Shown: piece by piece, positions 49,301-60,379 of the stretch
How the letters are laid out: every line of letters begins with the position of its first letter
How positions within the stretch are numbered: position 1 is the stretch's first letter
Position numbers and translations under genes: made by a program
Assembly: GCF_964340395.1 (NCBI RefSeq)
Contig: NC_135567.1
Location: forward strand, 15,693,806-15,757,805
Direction: 5' to 3'
DNA from: Glandiceps talaboti
Taxonomy: Eukaryota; Hemichordata; Enteropneusta; Spengelidae
Length of the DNA: 64,000 nucleotides
Notes under the pieces: model-generated
Seen by the model: only the letters and a program-made list of their open reading frames with translations
What the model was told of the DNA's origin: nothing
Database searches by the model: none

Positions 49301-49515
49301 AATTTCTGTATATATTCTAAATTTGTGAATTCTATACAACTTTATATGTAGAAATGACACCTTATTTAGAAATATAATTGTACTAAATTGTACTAAAACC
49401 AATTATGTGTTGACAGCATTGTTTATCGTCAGCAAAGTCTGACAAAGATTTGTATATATTCCATGGTTTTGACATTATTATGAAGATGTAGCTATCGAAT
49501 TGATATATTTTTAGA

Positions 49516-49521
49516 AATAAA
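49516..49521 (+). terminator. candidate poly(A) signal of gene C
   Basis: AATAAA in the block conserved with 22573-22578 behind gene B; this would give a 3' UTR of about 1.65 kb. Confidence 0.45.
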
Positions 49522-49529
49522 ATATGTTT

Positions 49530-50660
49530 CATTTATTTCTTTGTGTAAAATAGTTGTTATTGGATGTGTTGTTGGTTGAAAGTAGTTTCTTGACATAATA
49601 TATCAAATGCATGAAGCAAGGATAATGACGTATCTTAATGGACCCGACATGGGGTTTGTGGGCCAAGGTTGTTACAGCGTTAGGACCTGAACTTGGGCGG
49701 ACCTGTAAGCTGTATTGTGGAGGGCCAAAAAACCATATCTGGTCTGTAAAGGTTTAATCATGTATCCATCCTATGAAGTGTTAAAATATTTCTAAAATAT
49801 AGAAGTCTGCTTATTTTGGAGAAAATGGTTCAACAATTGCACAAATGACCATATTTGAGCAAATTCGTACACATTTATGCAAATTATTTGCACGAATGTG
49901 AGGGCGCTATTCCCGATTGAAATACAATGGTGGTGATTAAGATATGACGTTGGGCATATAATAATTCAAATATTAATAAATCATTAGAAAACTTTGGTCT
50001 GCTTATTTTCGAGAAAATATTTTGTGTGTGTTTAGTGTTTATTTAGTGTGTATTTTTCTGAGTGACTTGTAGTGACAAGGTCCCCTTAGCCCAGGTGATG
50101 AGTATTTTCCTCGGCTGAACGAACTGTCCTACCATTGACAACATTGGCCTAAAGTGAAAAAAACAAGATAAGAACATATAACAATTACTATTTTAAAAAG
50201 ACAACAACAAAAAATATTTATTAGAAACTCTACTCAAGATGATAGCGGGCTAGAAAAATTGAATTTTACTGCGTTGTACATTCTCTGCTTCTGCTTAATA
50301 CTGTGTAGTCTCGATTACCAAGCCTCTTGCCGTTAAGGGCTATACCACCCCCCACCCTCAGCAGAAAGGGTTGGATGTATCCCTTAACGGCGAGGGGCTG
50401 GGTAATTAACTGAGACTACATATGCATATAATGGGTGGTTTTCACTCACACGCAGGTCAGTGTCACGTGGTGCTGAGTGAGTTCACCACTTTTGGTGCAC
50501 TCTCTCTCTCTAGTTTGCAATTTTTGTAAGTTTACTTGTTGAAGAAATGTTTTGAAAGAGTTGATATCCTTGGCAGCGCGATCAGTTGATGGTAGATCTA
50601 GGATAAAATGAATATTCTTATATTGGTAACATGTTTTATTGAATGATGTTTCATTCAGGA
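49530..50660 (+). other. 3' flank of gene C, paralogous to the gene B flank
   Basis: Aligns with 22590-23190, including one unit of the 66-bp minisatellite (49640-49710) and the motif ACATGTTTTATTGAATGA. An inserted stretch at 49900-50600 contains an inverted pair TTGCCGTTAAGGGC (50328) / CCCTTAACGGCGAGGGG (50381). No exon seen. Confidence 0.5.
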
Positions 50661-50670
50661 TGATTGGACC

Positions 50671-50926
50671 ACAGGTAGCTCAGGTTCCGTTAGTTTTGTT
50701 TACAAATACAAACAAACAAACAAACAAACAAACAAACAAAATGAACCAACAAATGAGTAGATACATACCTGAGTAAACGACAAAAAAGCAACGAACAAAC
50801 AAACACTACCCCCCCCATGGTCACATCTGAAAGTAACCATGTTTTGTTTGTTTGCATGTTTATTTGTTTGTGTTTTGTTTTGTTGTTTGTATTTGTAAAC
50901 AAAACTAACCGAGCCTGATCTCCCTG
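50671..50926. mobile_element. 256-bp MITE with long inverted ends
   Basis: Left end CAGGTAGCTCAGGTTCCGTT pairs with the right end (reverse complement CAGGGAGATCAGGCTCGGTT), continuing about 20 bp into AGTTTTGTTTACAAATACAA. Flanked by a 10-bp target duplication TGATTGGACC (50661-50670, 50927-50936). The gene B flank (23181) has the empty site. TSD length points to a Mutator-like source. Confidence 0.75.
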
Positions 50927-51770
50927 TGATTGGACCTGTGCTTTGCATTGTAGTCCTAATTAAAGTGTACTGGTTTAAACTGAATATTTGAAGGCCGGGA
51001 GTGAACTTGTGCGAACACAGAAACAAGTGTTATTTTACCACTTTAATATGATTGGCTAAATACGACAATATTATTGATATTATTGTATTCTGAAACATCC
51101 TGATACATATCTATATCTCGGGAAACAAGTGCCTGTGGTCGAAACTCGACCAGAGGTGATCACAAACAGATTATAATACAAGAGCCAAACGTTAAATTTT
51201 GACTCTTTCAATTCCATTTTTTAACCGTTGACACTTGGTTACTGTTAAAAGTTCGTTATTGAAAACGTTTTATCATTCGCAAATTATTAGATCCCCAATA
51301 AACGTCGTTATGATCTTCGAAGTCCACTAATCCAGGCGATGCATCTAGCGCCCTCTACTGATAACACAAACCACTAGCACTGCACTGCACTGGTTCAAAG
51401 GTCATTCATACGATACACTCGGAGTAGTCAACTCGAAGATAGGCACTGATTCTTTCTTAATTCTACCCATTGAACAGTTCATGTGTCTACTTTGAGGGGT
51501 GGTTGTCCAAGAAATGTCTAATTGAGAGCTGTAATGCCGGCTGGATTTAGACTCTACATTTGTTTTCGTTTTTGTGTGATATTTAAATACGACAGTGTAA
51601 AACAAAAGACAGTATATTGATTCTACCTCCATGATTGACAACGTCTGTGATTTGTGCACGCTCTACAGTTCGATCTGGTAAGGACCTTTTCCGTAATTTA
51701 AGTAGAGGCTACCGGAAACTTTGGTTTTATAGTTTGCTGTTTTACGACAGTGTTCTAGATATTAATTATC

Positions 51771-51980
51771 ATGTATGGCGATTTGGCTCCGATTTTCACC
51801 TGTAACTGGCAAAATGCGGTGTCGGCGCAGAGACACCTTGTGTACACAACACAGCCATTAAATACACACCGTGTAAAACCTAAAAATTTGAAAAGAGTTC
51901 GAGCTGAGGAATTTCTCAAGTTTATAAATGGTGGTGAAAAAAGACACAAAGAGAGAATATTTACATTTACATGTATTTAA
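51771..51980 (+). CDS. small open frame, 69 aa, doubtful
   Basis: Basic peptide containing LKRVRAEEFLKFINGGEKRH, in slightly GC-richer sequence 700 bp before the acceptor of the second zinc-finger gene. No domain recognised. It could be part of an upstream exon or a chance frame. Confidence 0.2.
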   Translation: MYGDLAPIFTCNWQNAVSAQRHLVYTTQPLNTHRVKPKNLKRVRAEEFLKFINGGEKRHKERIFTFTCI

Positions 51981-52247
51981 TATTCGAATATCTAGTTCTG
52001 TATTATTAATTCATAACAATTTCTTAGCAACCCAGGAATTAAATTTGCATAATGCTAATATCAAATTTGCCTGTATAAATGTTAACGAAGGATTATGAAC
52101 ATAGAGATATACTGAACATGGCAACCACTGTTTGTAGCTTGGCTATTATCGTACTTCAGTGTGTACCATACACATGTAGTTTAGACATAAATATTTACAT
52201 TTCCCATGATTTGTTGTACATTTCCCATGATTTGTTGTACATGCACA

Positions 52248-52317
52248 TGTATGTATGTATGTATGTATGTATGTATGTATGTATGTATGTATGTATGTAT
52301 GTATGTATGTATGTATG

Positions 52318-52348
<31 letters not shown>

Positions 52349-52353
52349 GCATG

Positions 52354-52387
<34 letters not shown>

Positions 52388-52393
52388 TGTATG

Positions 52394-52394
<1 letters not shown>
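52248..52394. repeat. (ATGT)n microsatellite
   Basis: Nearly pure ATGT for about 145 bp. Directly followed by a TA tract. Confidence 0.97.

Positions 52395-52483
<89 letters not shown>
52393..52483. repeat. (TA)n microsatellite
   Basis: About 90 bp of TA units, about 180 bp upstream of the second zinc-finger gene's coding exon. Confidence 0.97.
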
Positions 52484-52489
<6 letters not shown>

Positions 52490-52661
52490 CATACGTACAT
52501 AATGTACATACACATATACTTACATTAAATGATTATACAAAATGTACATACACTATACATATGTACATAACCGTTTGAAAAATGAAATATTGACCACCAT
52601 TGTGTTTTTGCTTCACTTACAGGTTTTAGGAGTTTGTAGTTGAGCTGTTCAGTAAATTGCA

Positions 52662-55600
52662 ATGGAGAATTCTGAAAAGAGAGGTGCAAAGGGCAGTGAC
52701 TCTGCATTTCACCAACATATCCAGAACCAAACCAATTTCACACCTCCAATGTATTATCCAAGTGTAACTCATGCAGGCCAGGTTATTGGACAATCTCAAC
52801 CAACAACAGAAAGCAACACCTGGTCTACAACCCAATCAAGTCAGTTCATACGCAATGAGGGTGTCATTACACAACAGTACACAGGAATTGATTACACTGG
52901 ACATCAATACACAGGAATTGATGATGTCATGAGACAACCTTACATGAGAAATGATTACATGTCTGGACCACAGATCACTGGAAATGATGATGTCATTAGA
53001 CAGCAGTGCACAGGAAGGGATGGTGCTATTACACAGCAGTACACTGGAACTGATGATGTCATTAGACAGCAGTGCACAGGAAGGGATGGTGCTGTTACAC
53101 AGCAGTACACTGGAACTGATGATGTCATCAGACAACAGTACACAGCAAATGATTACCTCATTAGACAACACTATACAGGAATAAATAACATCATTAGACA
53201 ACAGATCACAGGAAGAGGTGATGTCATCACACATATGAACACTGGAAGTGAAAACATTGCTCTTTGTGATGGTGTAATACAGCCACATTCAGCAGATGAT
53301 AGCACTGCAAGAGAGCAGTACACAGGAAATGATGACATCAGTAAAGAACCCTACACAGCAAATGCTGACAGAGATAGCCAGCAGTACACAAGAAATGCTG
53401 ACATAAGCGGAGTGACATACACAACAACTGATAACACTGATAGAAAGCAGTACACAGTAAATGATGACATCAGTAAAGAACCCTACACAGCAAATGCTGA
53501 CAGAGACAGCCAGCTGTACACAGGAAATGATGACATACATGTAAGCAAAGTGAAGTACACAGCAACTGATGACACTGACAGAAAGCAGTACACAGGAAAT
53601 GATTACACCATACAGCAGCAGTACACAGCAAATGTTGACACTGGTCGAGAGCAGTACAGAGGGAATGACCCTGGCAGAGTGCAGTACACAACAACTGATG
53701 ACAGTGGTAGGCAGTATGCAGCAAATGATGACATCATTGGACATCGAAACCCAGGAAATGATGATGACATACCAATAAAACAGTCTAATATTGAATTCAA
53801 ACAAATTGTGATAAAAATTGAAAAAAATCAGATCACAAATGAAGAAGCAGAGGAGGAGCAGGCTGATCTGAAAGATGTAGGTACTGGTTGCCAGGGTTAC
53901 CAAGTGACACAAAATACATCACCTCAAGAACATAAGGTTGGGATTAGAATTGCCTTATCTGGTGAGGAAGTAGATGACGACAAATCTGCTGATGCTAAGA
54001 ATGTTCGCAAGGAATTGGACGAGGAAAGTTCCCAGAAACATGATAAATCTGAAGAAAGTGAAGGGGTTGAAACAAAGAACACAGGTTCTATAACAGTAGC
54101 TGATAAAGGTGATGATGTGGCTGAGGAGAGTGGAAGTGATGATACAAAAAGAGCAAAGAATGTGACAAATGTAGCTGATGCCAAATCGTTGAAATGTAGA
54201 GTTTGTGGCGAGACTTTTTCTAAACTTATCCAGCTGAAGAAACACAGGAAGATTCACCCAAAAACTACATCACTAGGATGCACAGAATGTGGGGAAGGTT
54301 TTTCTAAAGTTGTAGAATTGAAACTCCATGTCAAAAAACATAAGAACAATATGCTTCTGGAATGTCGAAAGTGTGGGAAGAGCTTTCCTAAGATTGTGGA
54401 ACTAAAGAAACATCGACGGAATCATGTTAAAGAGAAGCCAATCGGATGCAAAGAGTGTGGTGAACATTTCACCAAATTTGTACAGTTGAGGATGCATTTG
54501 AAAAAACATGAGCAATATGCAAATGATGTCATAGTAGAGTGTAAAAAGTGTGGGGAGAGTTTCCCAAAGATTGTACAACTGAAGAGACATTGTAGGAACC
54601 ATGGCAAGGAGAAAACGCTTGGATGCCAGGAATGTGGTAAAGGATTTGCAAAAATGGTAGAATTGAAACAGCATCGACAAGTCCACAGAAAAAAACTTCT
54701 TGAATGCAGAAGATGTGGAGAGAGTTTCCAAAAGATATTACAACTGAAGGAGCACAGGAAAAGCCACAGACAAGGTGAAGTGGAACGTAAACTGACTGTC
54801 TGGTGCAAAGAGTGTGGCGAAGTGTTTACCGAATGTGTTCAACTGAGTAGGCATGTGACACTCCACAAAAAAGATGTCCTCGTTGAGTGTGGCAAATGTG
54901 GCGAGAGATTCACACTGGTCTCAAAACTGAAAAAGCATTGTAAAACTCATATTAAAAAAAGTAATGATCTACCGATAGCGTGTAAAAAATGTGAGAAACG
55001 TTTTCGAAATGTTCGAGGCTTAAAACGGCATTTTAAGATGATGCACAAAGATGAAAATTCTGGGCCATGCGATATTTGTGGAAAATGGCAGACGAATATG
55101 GAATTGCATATGAAAATCCATAAAGGCGAGAAACCATATGTGTGTGAAATTTGTGGGAAAGGGTTTCCAAATGCTGTTAGCCGATCAAGGCACAGAGTTA
55201 TCCATAAGAATCGACAACTGTTTTCGTGTGAAATATGTGGCCGAGAAGTCTACAAGTTGGAAGCCCATATGAAGCTTCATACAAACGACAAGACATTTGA
55301 ATGCAAAGAATGTGGTATGCAGTTTCTAAATGCCGGTCATTTGAAGGGTCATATGAAGAGCCATACGAACCAGCAGCTATGCGTGTGTAAAGAATGTGGG
55401 AAAGAATTTCCGACAGTCACGAAATGGAAGATACATATGCGGTGCCATGCCGAACGAATATATTTATGTACCGAATGCGGTAAAGATTTCAACAAACTGA
55501 GCAATTATAAATTGCATATGGAGACTCATACAAACGAACGCAAATACTCCTGCGATGTGTGCGGCAAAACATTTAACCGAAAAGGAACGTTGACATCCCA

Positions 55601-55970
55601 CAGGAGAAGCCACACAAAGGAAAGACCGTATTTATGTTCTGAGTGTGGCAAAACGTTTAGCTACAGTTGCTCGCTGCAAAGACATATGGCAAGCCATGAA
55701 GACATGGGAAGTGGTAACCGACCGCACCAGTGCACAGAATGTGGGAAATGTTTCATGCGAAAGTACATACTGGAAGCGCATTTACGGATCCACACAAATG
55801 AAAAACCATACATGTGTGAATTATGTGGTAAATCGTTCGGCCAAAAGTCTACCTTGAATTACCACATGTTAGTTCACACAAAGGAGAAGCCATTCACATG
55901 CAACTTATGTGGGAAAGCGTATACTCGTCAGAGTAGTGTAAACAAACATATGCCAAGTCACTTTAAATAA
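52662..55970 (+). CDS. 21-finger C2H2 zinc-finger protein, 1102 aa
   Basis: Intact single open frame, ATG at 52662 and TAA at 55968-55970; an acceptor (TTCACTTACAG, 52611-52621) lies 40 bp upstream, so a 5' UTR exon is likely. Residues about 75-370 are imperfect 11-residue repeats of QQYTGTDDVIR type, about 25 copies, Tyr/Thr/Asp/Gln-rich and probably disordered. Residues 390-505 are acidic. From about 511 to 1098 I count 21 C2H2 fingers. The first ten are lysine-rich (CKKCGESFPKIVQLKRHCRN type), two (about 805 and 860) are shortened before the histidines, and the last five are regular with THTKERPY-type linkers. A nuclear DNA-binding regulator is expected; targets unknown. Unlike the other zinc-finger gene, it has non-identical fingers and no stops. 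Confidence 0.9.
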   Translation: MENSEKRGAKGSDSAFHQHIQNQTNFTPPMYYPSVTHAGQVIGQSQPTTESNTWSTTQSSQFIRNEGVITQQYTGIDYTGHQYTGIDDVMRQPYMRNDYMSGPQITGNDDVIRQQCTGRDGAITQQYTGTDDVIRQQCTGRDGAVTQQYTGTDDVIRQQYTANDYLIRQHYTGINNIIRQQITGRGDVITHMNTGSENIALCDGVIQPHSADDSTAREQYTGNDDISKEPYTANADRDSQQYTRNADISGVTYTTTDNTDRKQYTVNDDISKEPYTANADRDSQLYTGNDDIHVSKVKYTATDDTDRKQYTGNDYTIQQQYTANVDTGREQYRGNDPGRVQYTTTDDSGRQYAANDDIIGHRNPGNDDDIPIKQSNIEFKQIVIKIEKNQITNEEAEEEQADLKDVGTGCQGYQVTQNTSPQEHKVGIRIALSGEEVDDDKSADAKNVRKELDEESSQKHDKSEESEGVETKNTGSITVADKGDDVAEESGSDDTKRAKNVTNVADAKSLKCRVCGETFSKLIQLKKHRKIHPKTTSLGCTECGEGFSKVVELKLHVKKHKNNMLLECRKCGKSFPKIVELKKHRRNHVKEKPIGCKECGEHFTKFVQLRMHLKKHEQYANDVIVECKKCGESFPKIVQLKRHCRNHGKEKTLGCQECGKGFAKMVELKQHRQVHRKKLLECRRCGESFQKILQLKEHRKSHRQGEVERKLTVWCKECGEVFTECVQLSRHVTLHKKDVLVECGKCGERFTLVSKLKKHCKTHIKKSNDLPIACKKCEKRFRNVRGLKRHFKMMHKDENSGPCDICGKWQTNMELHMKIHKGEKPYVCEICGKGFPNAVSRSRHRVIHKNRQLFSCEICGREVYKLEAHMKLHTNDKTFECKECGMQFLNAGHLKGHMKSHTNQQLCVCKECGKEFPTVTKWKIHMRCHAERIYLCTECGKDFNKLSNYKLHMETHTNERKYSCDVCGKTFNRKGTLTSHRRSHTKERPYLCSECGKTFSYSCSLQRHMASHEDMGSGNRPHQCTECGKCFMRKYILEAHLRIHTNEKPYMCELCGKSFGQKSTLNYHMLVHTKEKPFTCNLCGKAYTRQSSVNKHMPSHFK

Positions 55971-56009
55971 TGCCTAATACTCTTTATTTATACTGGATAG
56001 TTCTTTCAG

Positions 56010-56215
56010 ATGTCCAGCGACGGCCATCCCTCAATGGGTTTAGTGTTAATGCAGGAGGATAGCAGAGTACTCGGGAAAACCTGTGTTGTTCGGTAGAGTC
56101 AAACTGAACGACACTCTTCTTACTTACAGTGCGGTAAATTTAATCAAACCCTGAATTGGTTCGAATTCCAACTGCAGTGCTAAGAGGCAAGAGGTTTAAC
56201 CACTCGGCCATATTT
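56010..56215 (-). mobile_element. tRNA-derived SINE
   Basis: On the minus strand: ATGGCCGAGTGGTTAAACC (box A type) at 56213-56195, GGAATTCGAACC (box B type) about 45 bp later, then the core shared with 15514-15792. Full tail not clear. Confidence 0.65.
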
Positions 56216-56284
56216 CTCCTGACGTAACCATCCCTGTATTTCATGTCTGCAATTTGTAAGTATTTTTTATTATTTTTGTTTCCA

Positions 56285-56290
56285 AATAAA
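56285..56290 (+). terminator. candidate poly(A) signal of the 21-finger gene
   Basis: AATAAA about 315 bp after the stop, just behind the SINE. Confidence 0.45.
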
Positions 56291-56677
56291 AGGTTACTTA
56301 GATTTTACTCTTCACTATCACTTGTTTTATGACTAGTAGTCACTGGTAGAACTCTCACTGTATTAACTGCTGTGATACTGTAGTTTGATTAATTTGAATA
56401 AAATGACATTTTAATAATAGTACCACAGAAGTTAATATATTTGGATATTTGTCAATGATTACTAGTCATTTAAACAATCACCAGTGAAGGATAAAATGTA
56501 AGTAAAAAGTTTGGAAATAGAAATAATGAGAAATGCTTACAACTAGACCTAGTTCCTTTAAACCTAGCTGTACTAGACCACAACTGGAATATTTTTTTGA
56601 AATTGTTTTTGTTGGGTACAGTAAACTTTCTCATAATATCGTAAACCCTGACAGTATTGTATCACCTATGGGTAAAC

Positions 56678-56953
56678 CAGGAGTGAACAAATCCACTGGT
56701 CCTGGGTCCGGGACTAGCGATTTTATTGGGCGCACCACACAAATTTTACCTTGTCTGGTCCGTCGGACCAGTACCTCACTTTTAATAATTATTTTAAAAA
56801 GTCATCTGAATATACAGATTCATAGGTAAGATTGAATGTTTCACATTTAATGTTTCACCTGGGACCACTAATTCTTTCAGTAGGACTGACCACTGGGTTT
56901 TTTAAGGCACTGGTCCGGGGACCACCAGTTCACAAAATGATTTGTTCACCCCT
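56678..56953. mobile_element. hAT-type MITE with 8-bp target duplication
   Basis: Left end CAGGAGTGAACAAATC, right end GATTTGTTCACCCCT(G), i.e. inverted ends CAGGRGTGAACAAATC. GGGTAAAC is duplicated at 56670-56677 and 56954-56961. About 276 bp, no coding capacity. End sequence and 8-bp duplication fit hAT elements. Confidence 0.75.
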
Positions 56954-57151
56954 GGGTAAACATATTATTTGTAACAGTATACATGATAAATCAAATCAAA
57001 ATGATTTTTGGGTCCGCACCTAAAAATCAGCGCCCTCAACGGTGATAACAATTTCAACCTTTCTTAACCACTGATTAACATATACAGTGTCTAATTATTG
57101 GTATTTTAACAATTTTCAGTCAATATATTCAGGGTTCTGCCAACCGTGAGA

Positions 57152-58272
57152 GTAGTCCTCAGTGTTCTCCACGAGGGGTTTTTGAGGGGCGCACCGCCCC
57201 TCTGTTTTCATGGACCGCCCCTCTGTTTACAGAACCGCCCCTCTGTTTGCGTTCAGCGCCCCTTTGTTTTGGTGTGAACGTCTTCAAGAGATTCTATTCA
57301 ATGCCGTTAATGAAGGAAGTAAACAGCGACACTGCGTCTATCATCATTTATGAACTTATTTATCGCCTTGATTATAACAATGGTAGCCGAAACAAAATCA
57401 GTAAATGTAGTACCGTCGTAAAGTAGAAGACGGTACGTTGGTAGTTTCTATGGCCGGGTATATCAAGCCGGTAATTTCCAAGCCTTCCCGTATACGTAAT
57501 ACAGTACGCATACGATGTACGATGTCACGGCAATTTTCGTATTGTATCGATAAATACGAACAAAATCCTAAAATTTATACATGTTCTTTAGAAATAACTA
57601 CTCCGGTACGGTTCCATGGTAAAATTTATGTCCTAAATGATCACGTTTGGATGTGAATCGCGATCGTAGTACCACGAGGTAGCTCCGAAGTGGCAGCCAT
57701 GTTTGTTACTGTACATTTGCACTGAACGTATTCGGTTATTCTTAGCCCAAATTCGTCACATTAAAAATGTACGTATTTCCGGCAAATTTGGATGAAAAAT
57801 CATTTTCCATTCATGAAAATTAAAAGGATATCAAATTTTAGAGAAATAAAGGAAAATGAATTGTTTTCAATTAATTTTTATGAATGACATGCACATTTAC
57901 AAGGTGAAACCAACAACTCAAAACTAAGTGATAGCTAGCCTAGAGGTGCATACATGTACATCAACAATGCCATGTGTTGTCACTCCTGTGTGTAAAACAT
58001 GCTTGCCAACATTACTATAACATCGTTTGTGTAACTGTCAACCTCCTTCCTGAAATTTTTACATTGTGAATTATGTGAAAGGTTTGGAAATTGGTGATTA
58101 CAATACATTTCAGTACATTTTAGTTTGCTGAATGAATAAAATAGGAGTTTTTGATTTTGGAAACTTTTTTCACTTCCTAATATTATGATCTGGAAATATG
58201 CTAATGATATGCAAATAAATATGCAAATTAGGGCGCCCCTGTATTTTTCTAAATTGTGGAGAACCCTGAGTC
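57152..58272. mobile_element. 1.1-kb hAT-like non-autonomous element
   Basis: Left TCAGTGTTCTCCACGAGGGG... and right ...TTGTGGAGAACCCTGA are inverted, both followed inwards by GGGGCGC. Near the left end is a 20-bp minisatellite of CCGCCCCTCTGTTT units (57187-57260). Target duplication not clearly seen. No transposase frame. Confidence 0.5.
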
Positions 58273-58417
58273 CTGGTCGCTAATTAATATTCGTGCTAAT
58301 TTGCATATTTAATATTCATGAATCTAATATTGTGGTTGTCCGATTGAAAAATGATACTCTAGGTACAACTAGTGTAGTTTTAATATATAAACTGTGTGTA
58401 AAATGTTTGTTATTGTA

Positions 58418-58832
58418 CGTACAATTCTCGCTATCTGCAATACAATTCTATGCATCGCTAAGGAGTCAAATGGAACGCAGTCTCGCGACCGCGCTTGCAT
58501 TTGTCGACACCTACGCTTCCGGTCGCCTATGTCATTACACCTGAATGTTTCTTCCCAACAGTTTAATTTGTAACAAATAAGATAAACGCAAGTTTTAAGC
58601 TCATACAATTATGGAGGTGGGAAATTTAAATATGTACAGTATCTTTCCAGAGCAAAATTACAAGAGATGTCTACAACTGAAAATGGGAAAGTAACATTCC
58701 TGTGTATTAACATAGCTGAGAGGAAGTGTAGTTGTCGACATTAGAACGCGTTGTCGCGCGACTTCGTTCCATTTGACCCCACAGTGATGTGTAGAATTGT
58801 ATTGCAGGTAGCGAGAATTATCGGTATTTTTA
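58418..58832. mobile_element. fold-back element, about 415 bp
   Basis: Left arm (CAATTCTCGCTATCTGCAAT ... CAAATGGAACGCAGTC) pairs with the right arm in reverse complement (58732-58830), about 90 bp each with scattered mismatches. GC-richer arms than surroundings. Confidence 0.55.
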
Positions 58833-58947
58833 GAGTTTTTTTTTTAAGCTTTTTGTAAATTATTGAAAACAAACATGGACTTGTAAATATTTGTTTTGAT
58901 TTAAATAGGTAAACATGGTAAAGTTATTCTAGATTAATCTCAGGATT

Positions 58948-59515
58948 GTGATGTAAATTCCTTCTTGCATTCTACATGCCACTATGGTTATATCCCATAA
59001 TTCATGTGTAAATTCCTTCAATCATTCTACATGCCACTGGTTTTATCCCATAATTCATTGTAGAAATCGTGTATAAATTCCTTCAATCATTCTACATGCC
59101 ACAGTGGTTTTATCTCATAATTCATTGTAGAAATCATGTGTAAATTCCCTGTCATTCTACATGCCACTGTGGTTTTATCCCATAATTCATTGCAGAAATC
59201 GTGTATAAATTCTGTTATTCTACATGCCACTGTGGTTTTATCCCATAATTCATTGTAGAAATCATGTGTAAATTCCCTGTCATTCTACATGCCACTGTGG
59301 TTTTATCCCATAATTTATTGCAGAAATCATGTGTAAATTCCTTCAATCATTCTACATGCCACTGTGGTTTTATCCCATAATTCATTGTAGAAATCATGTG
59401 TAAATTCCCTGTCATTCTACATGCCACTGTGGTTTTATCCCATAATTTATTGCAGAAATCATGTGTAAATTCCCTGTCATTCTACATGCCACTGTGATTG
59501 TATCCCATAATTTAT
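58948..59515. repeat. 66-bp minisatellite, about nine copies
   Basis: Unit includes TTCTACATGCCACTGTGGTT and CCCATAATTCATTG with alternating short insertions (CTTCAATC versus CCTGTC), indicating a two-unit higher-order pattern. Confidence 0.88.
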
Positions 59516-59635
59516 TGAGTTACAAACAAGGACATGACACATATCGTTTCACATTGATTTTTCAAGTCGGAAGCCATAGGAAAACTTTTATAAATAAAAA
59601 ATAAATATCAAATCATTATCCATATGGCTATTTCA

Positions 59636-60372
59636 ATAGGGAACTTGCAAACCGCCATGTTGAATGTTGCATCATGGGAAACGTGATAATAAATTAGTAC
59701 TAATCAATTAGTATTGTAAACAATATTGTTACATTGTTCATGACCACCAATAATCAATTCATATTTACCCTGACCAGTGTGGGAGGTTTATCATTCGGTA
59801 GCTCCAGATCAGTTATTACTATAACCGCATATAATCCCATACTCCTTTGCGTCTGAGCATGCTCAGTGTGGATTGCAAGTTCCCTATTAGTATACAATTG
59901 CTCGTTATAATATTTAGATTGTAAAATTTGTGCAGGGATGCTAATTTTAAAAGTGGTAACATTGTTAAAATAGATGTTAATACTTGTACAGAGACCAATG
60001 AATATATCCAACAGTAGGGAACTTGTAATCCAAACTGAGCATGCTCAGATGCAAAGGACTATGGGCTTATCTGTGGTTATCGTAATACCTAATCTGGAGC
60101 TACTAATAAAATAAATCTCCCACAATTTTCAGGGTAACTATGAATTGATTATTTGTGGTTACAAACAATGTATCAACATTGCTTACACTTCGTTGCAAAC
60201 CATGACCATTTTACGGCACCGTTTTAACAAGCCAGTCCCTCTTTCGAAGTGTAGTGGTAGAAATGATAACTCTGGTTTTGTGCTTACAATACTAATTGAT
60301 TAGTATTCATTATCACATTTCCCATGATGCAACATTCAACATGGCGGGTTTGCAAGTTTCCTATTAGATGTT
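59636..60372. mobile_element. 737-bp fold-back MITE with long arms
   Basis: Left arm from AATAGGGAACTTGCAAACCG to about 59895, right arm 60013-60372 in reverse complement (both contain the AATGTTGCATCATGGGAAA and CTGAGCATGCTCAG blocks). The right arm has an additional 120-bp insertion with TACGGCACCGTT that recurs at 60955 and 62815. Confidence 0.65.
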
Positions 60373-60379
60373 ATTGCCA

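Noticed and set aside
53289-53912. 207-codon minus-strand frame opposite the second zinc-finger gene
   Set aside because: Cys/Val/Leu-rich antisense shadow of the 33-bp repeats coding the QQYTG domain.
56155-56215. A tRNA-Leu or tRNA-Ser gene
   Set aside because: Box A and box B-like segments are present but the rest does not fold as a tRNA, and the sequence belongs to a repeated SINE.
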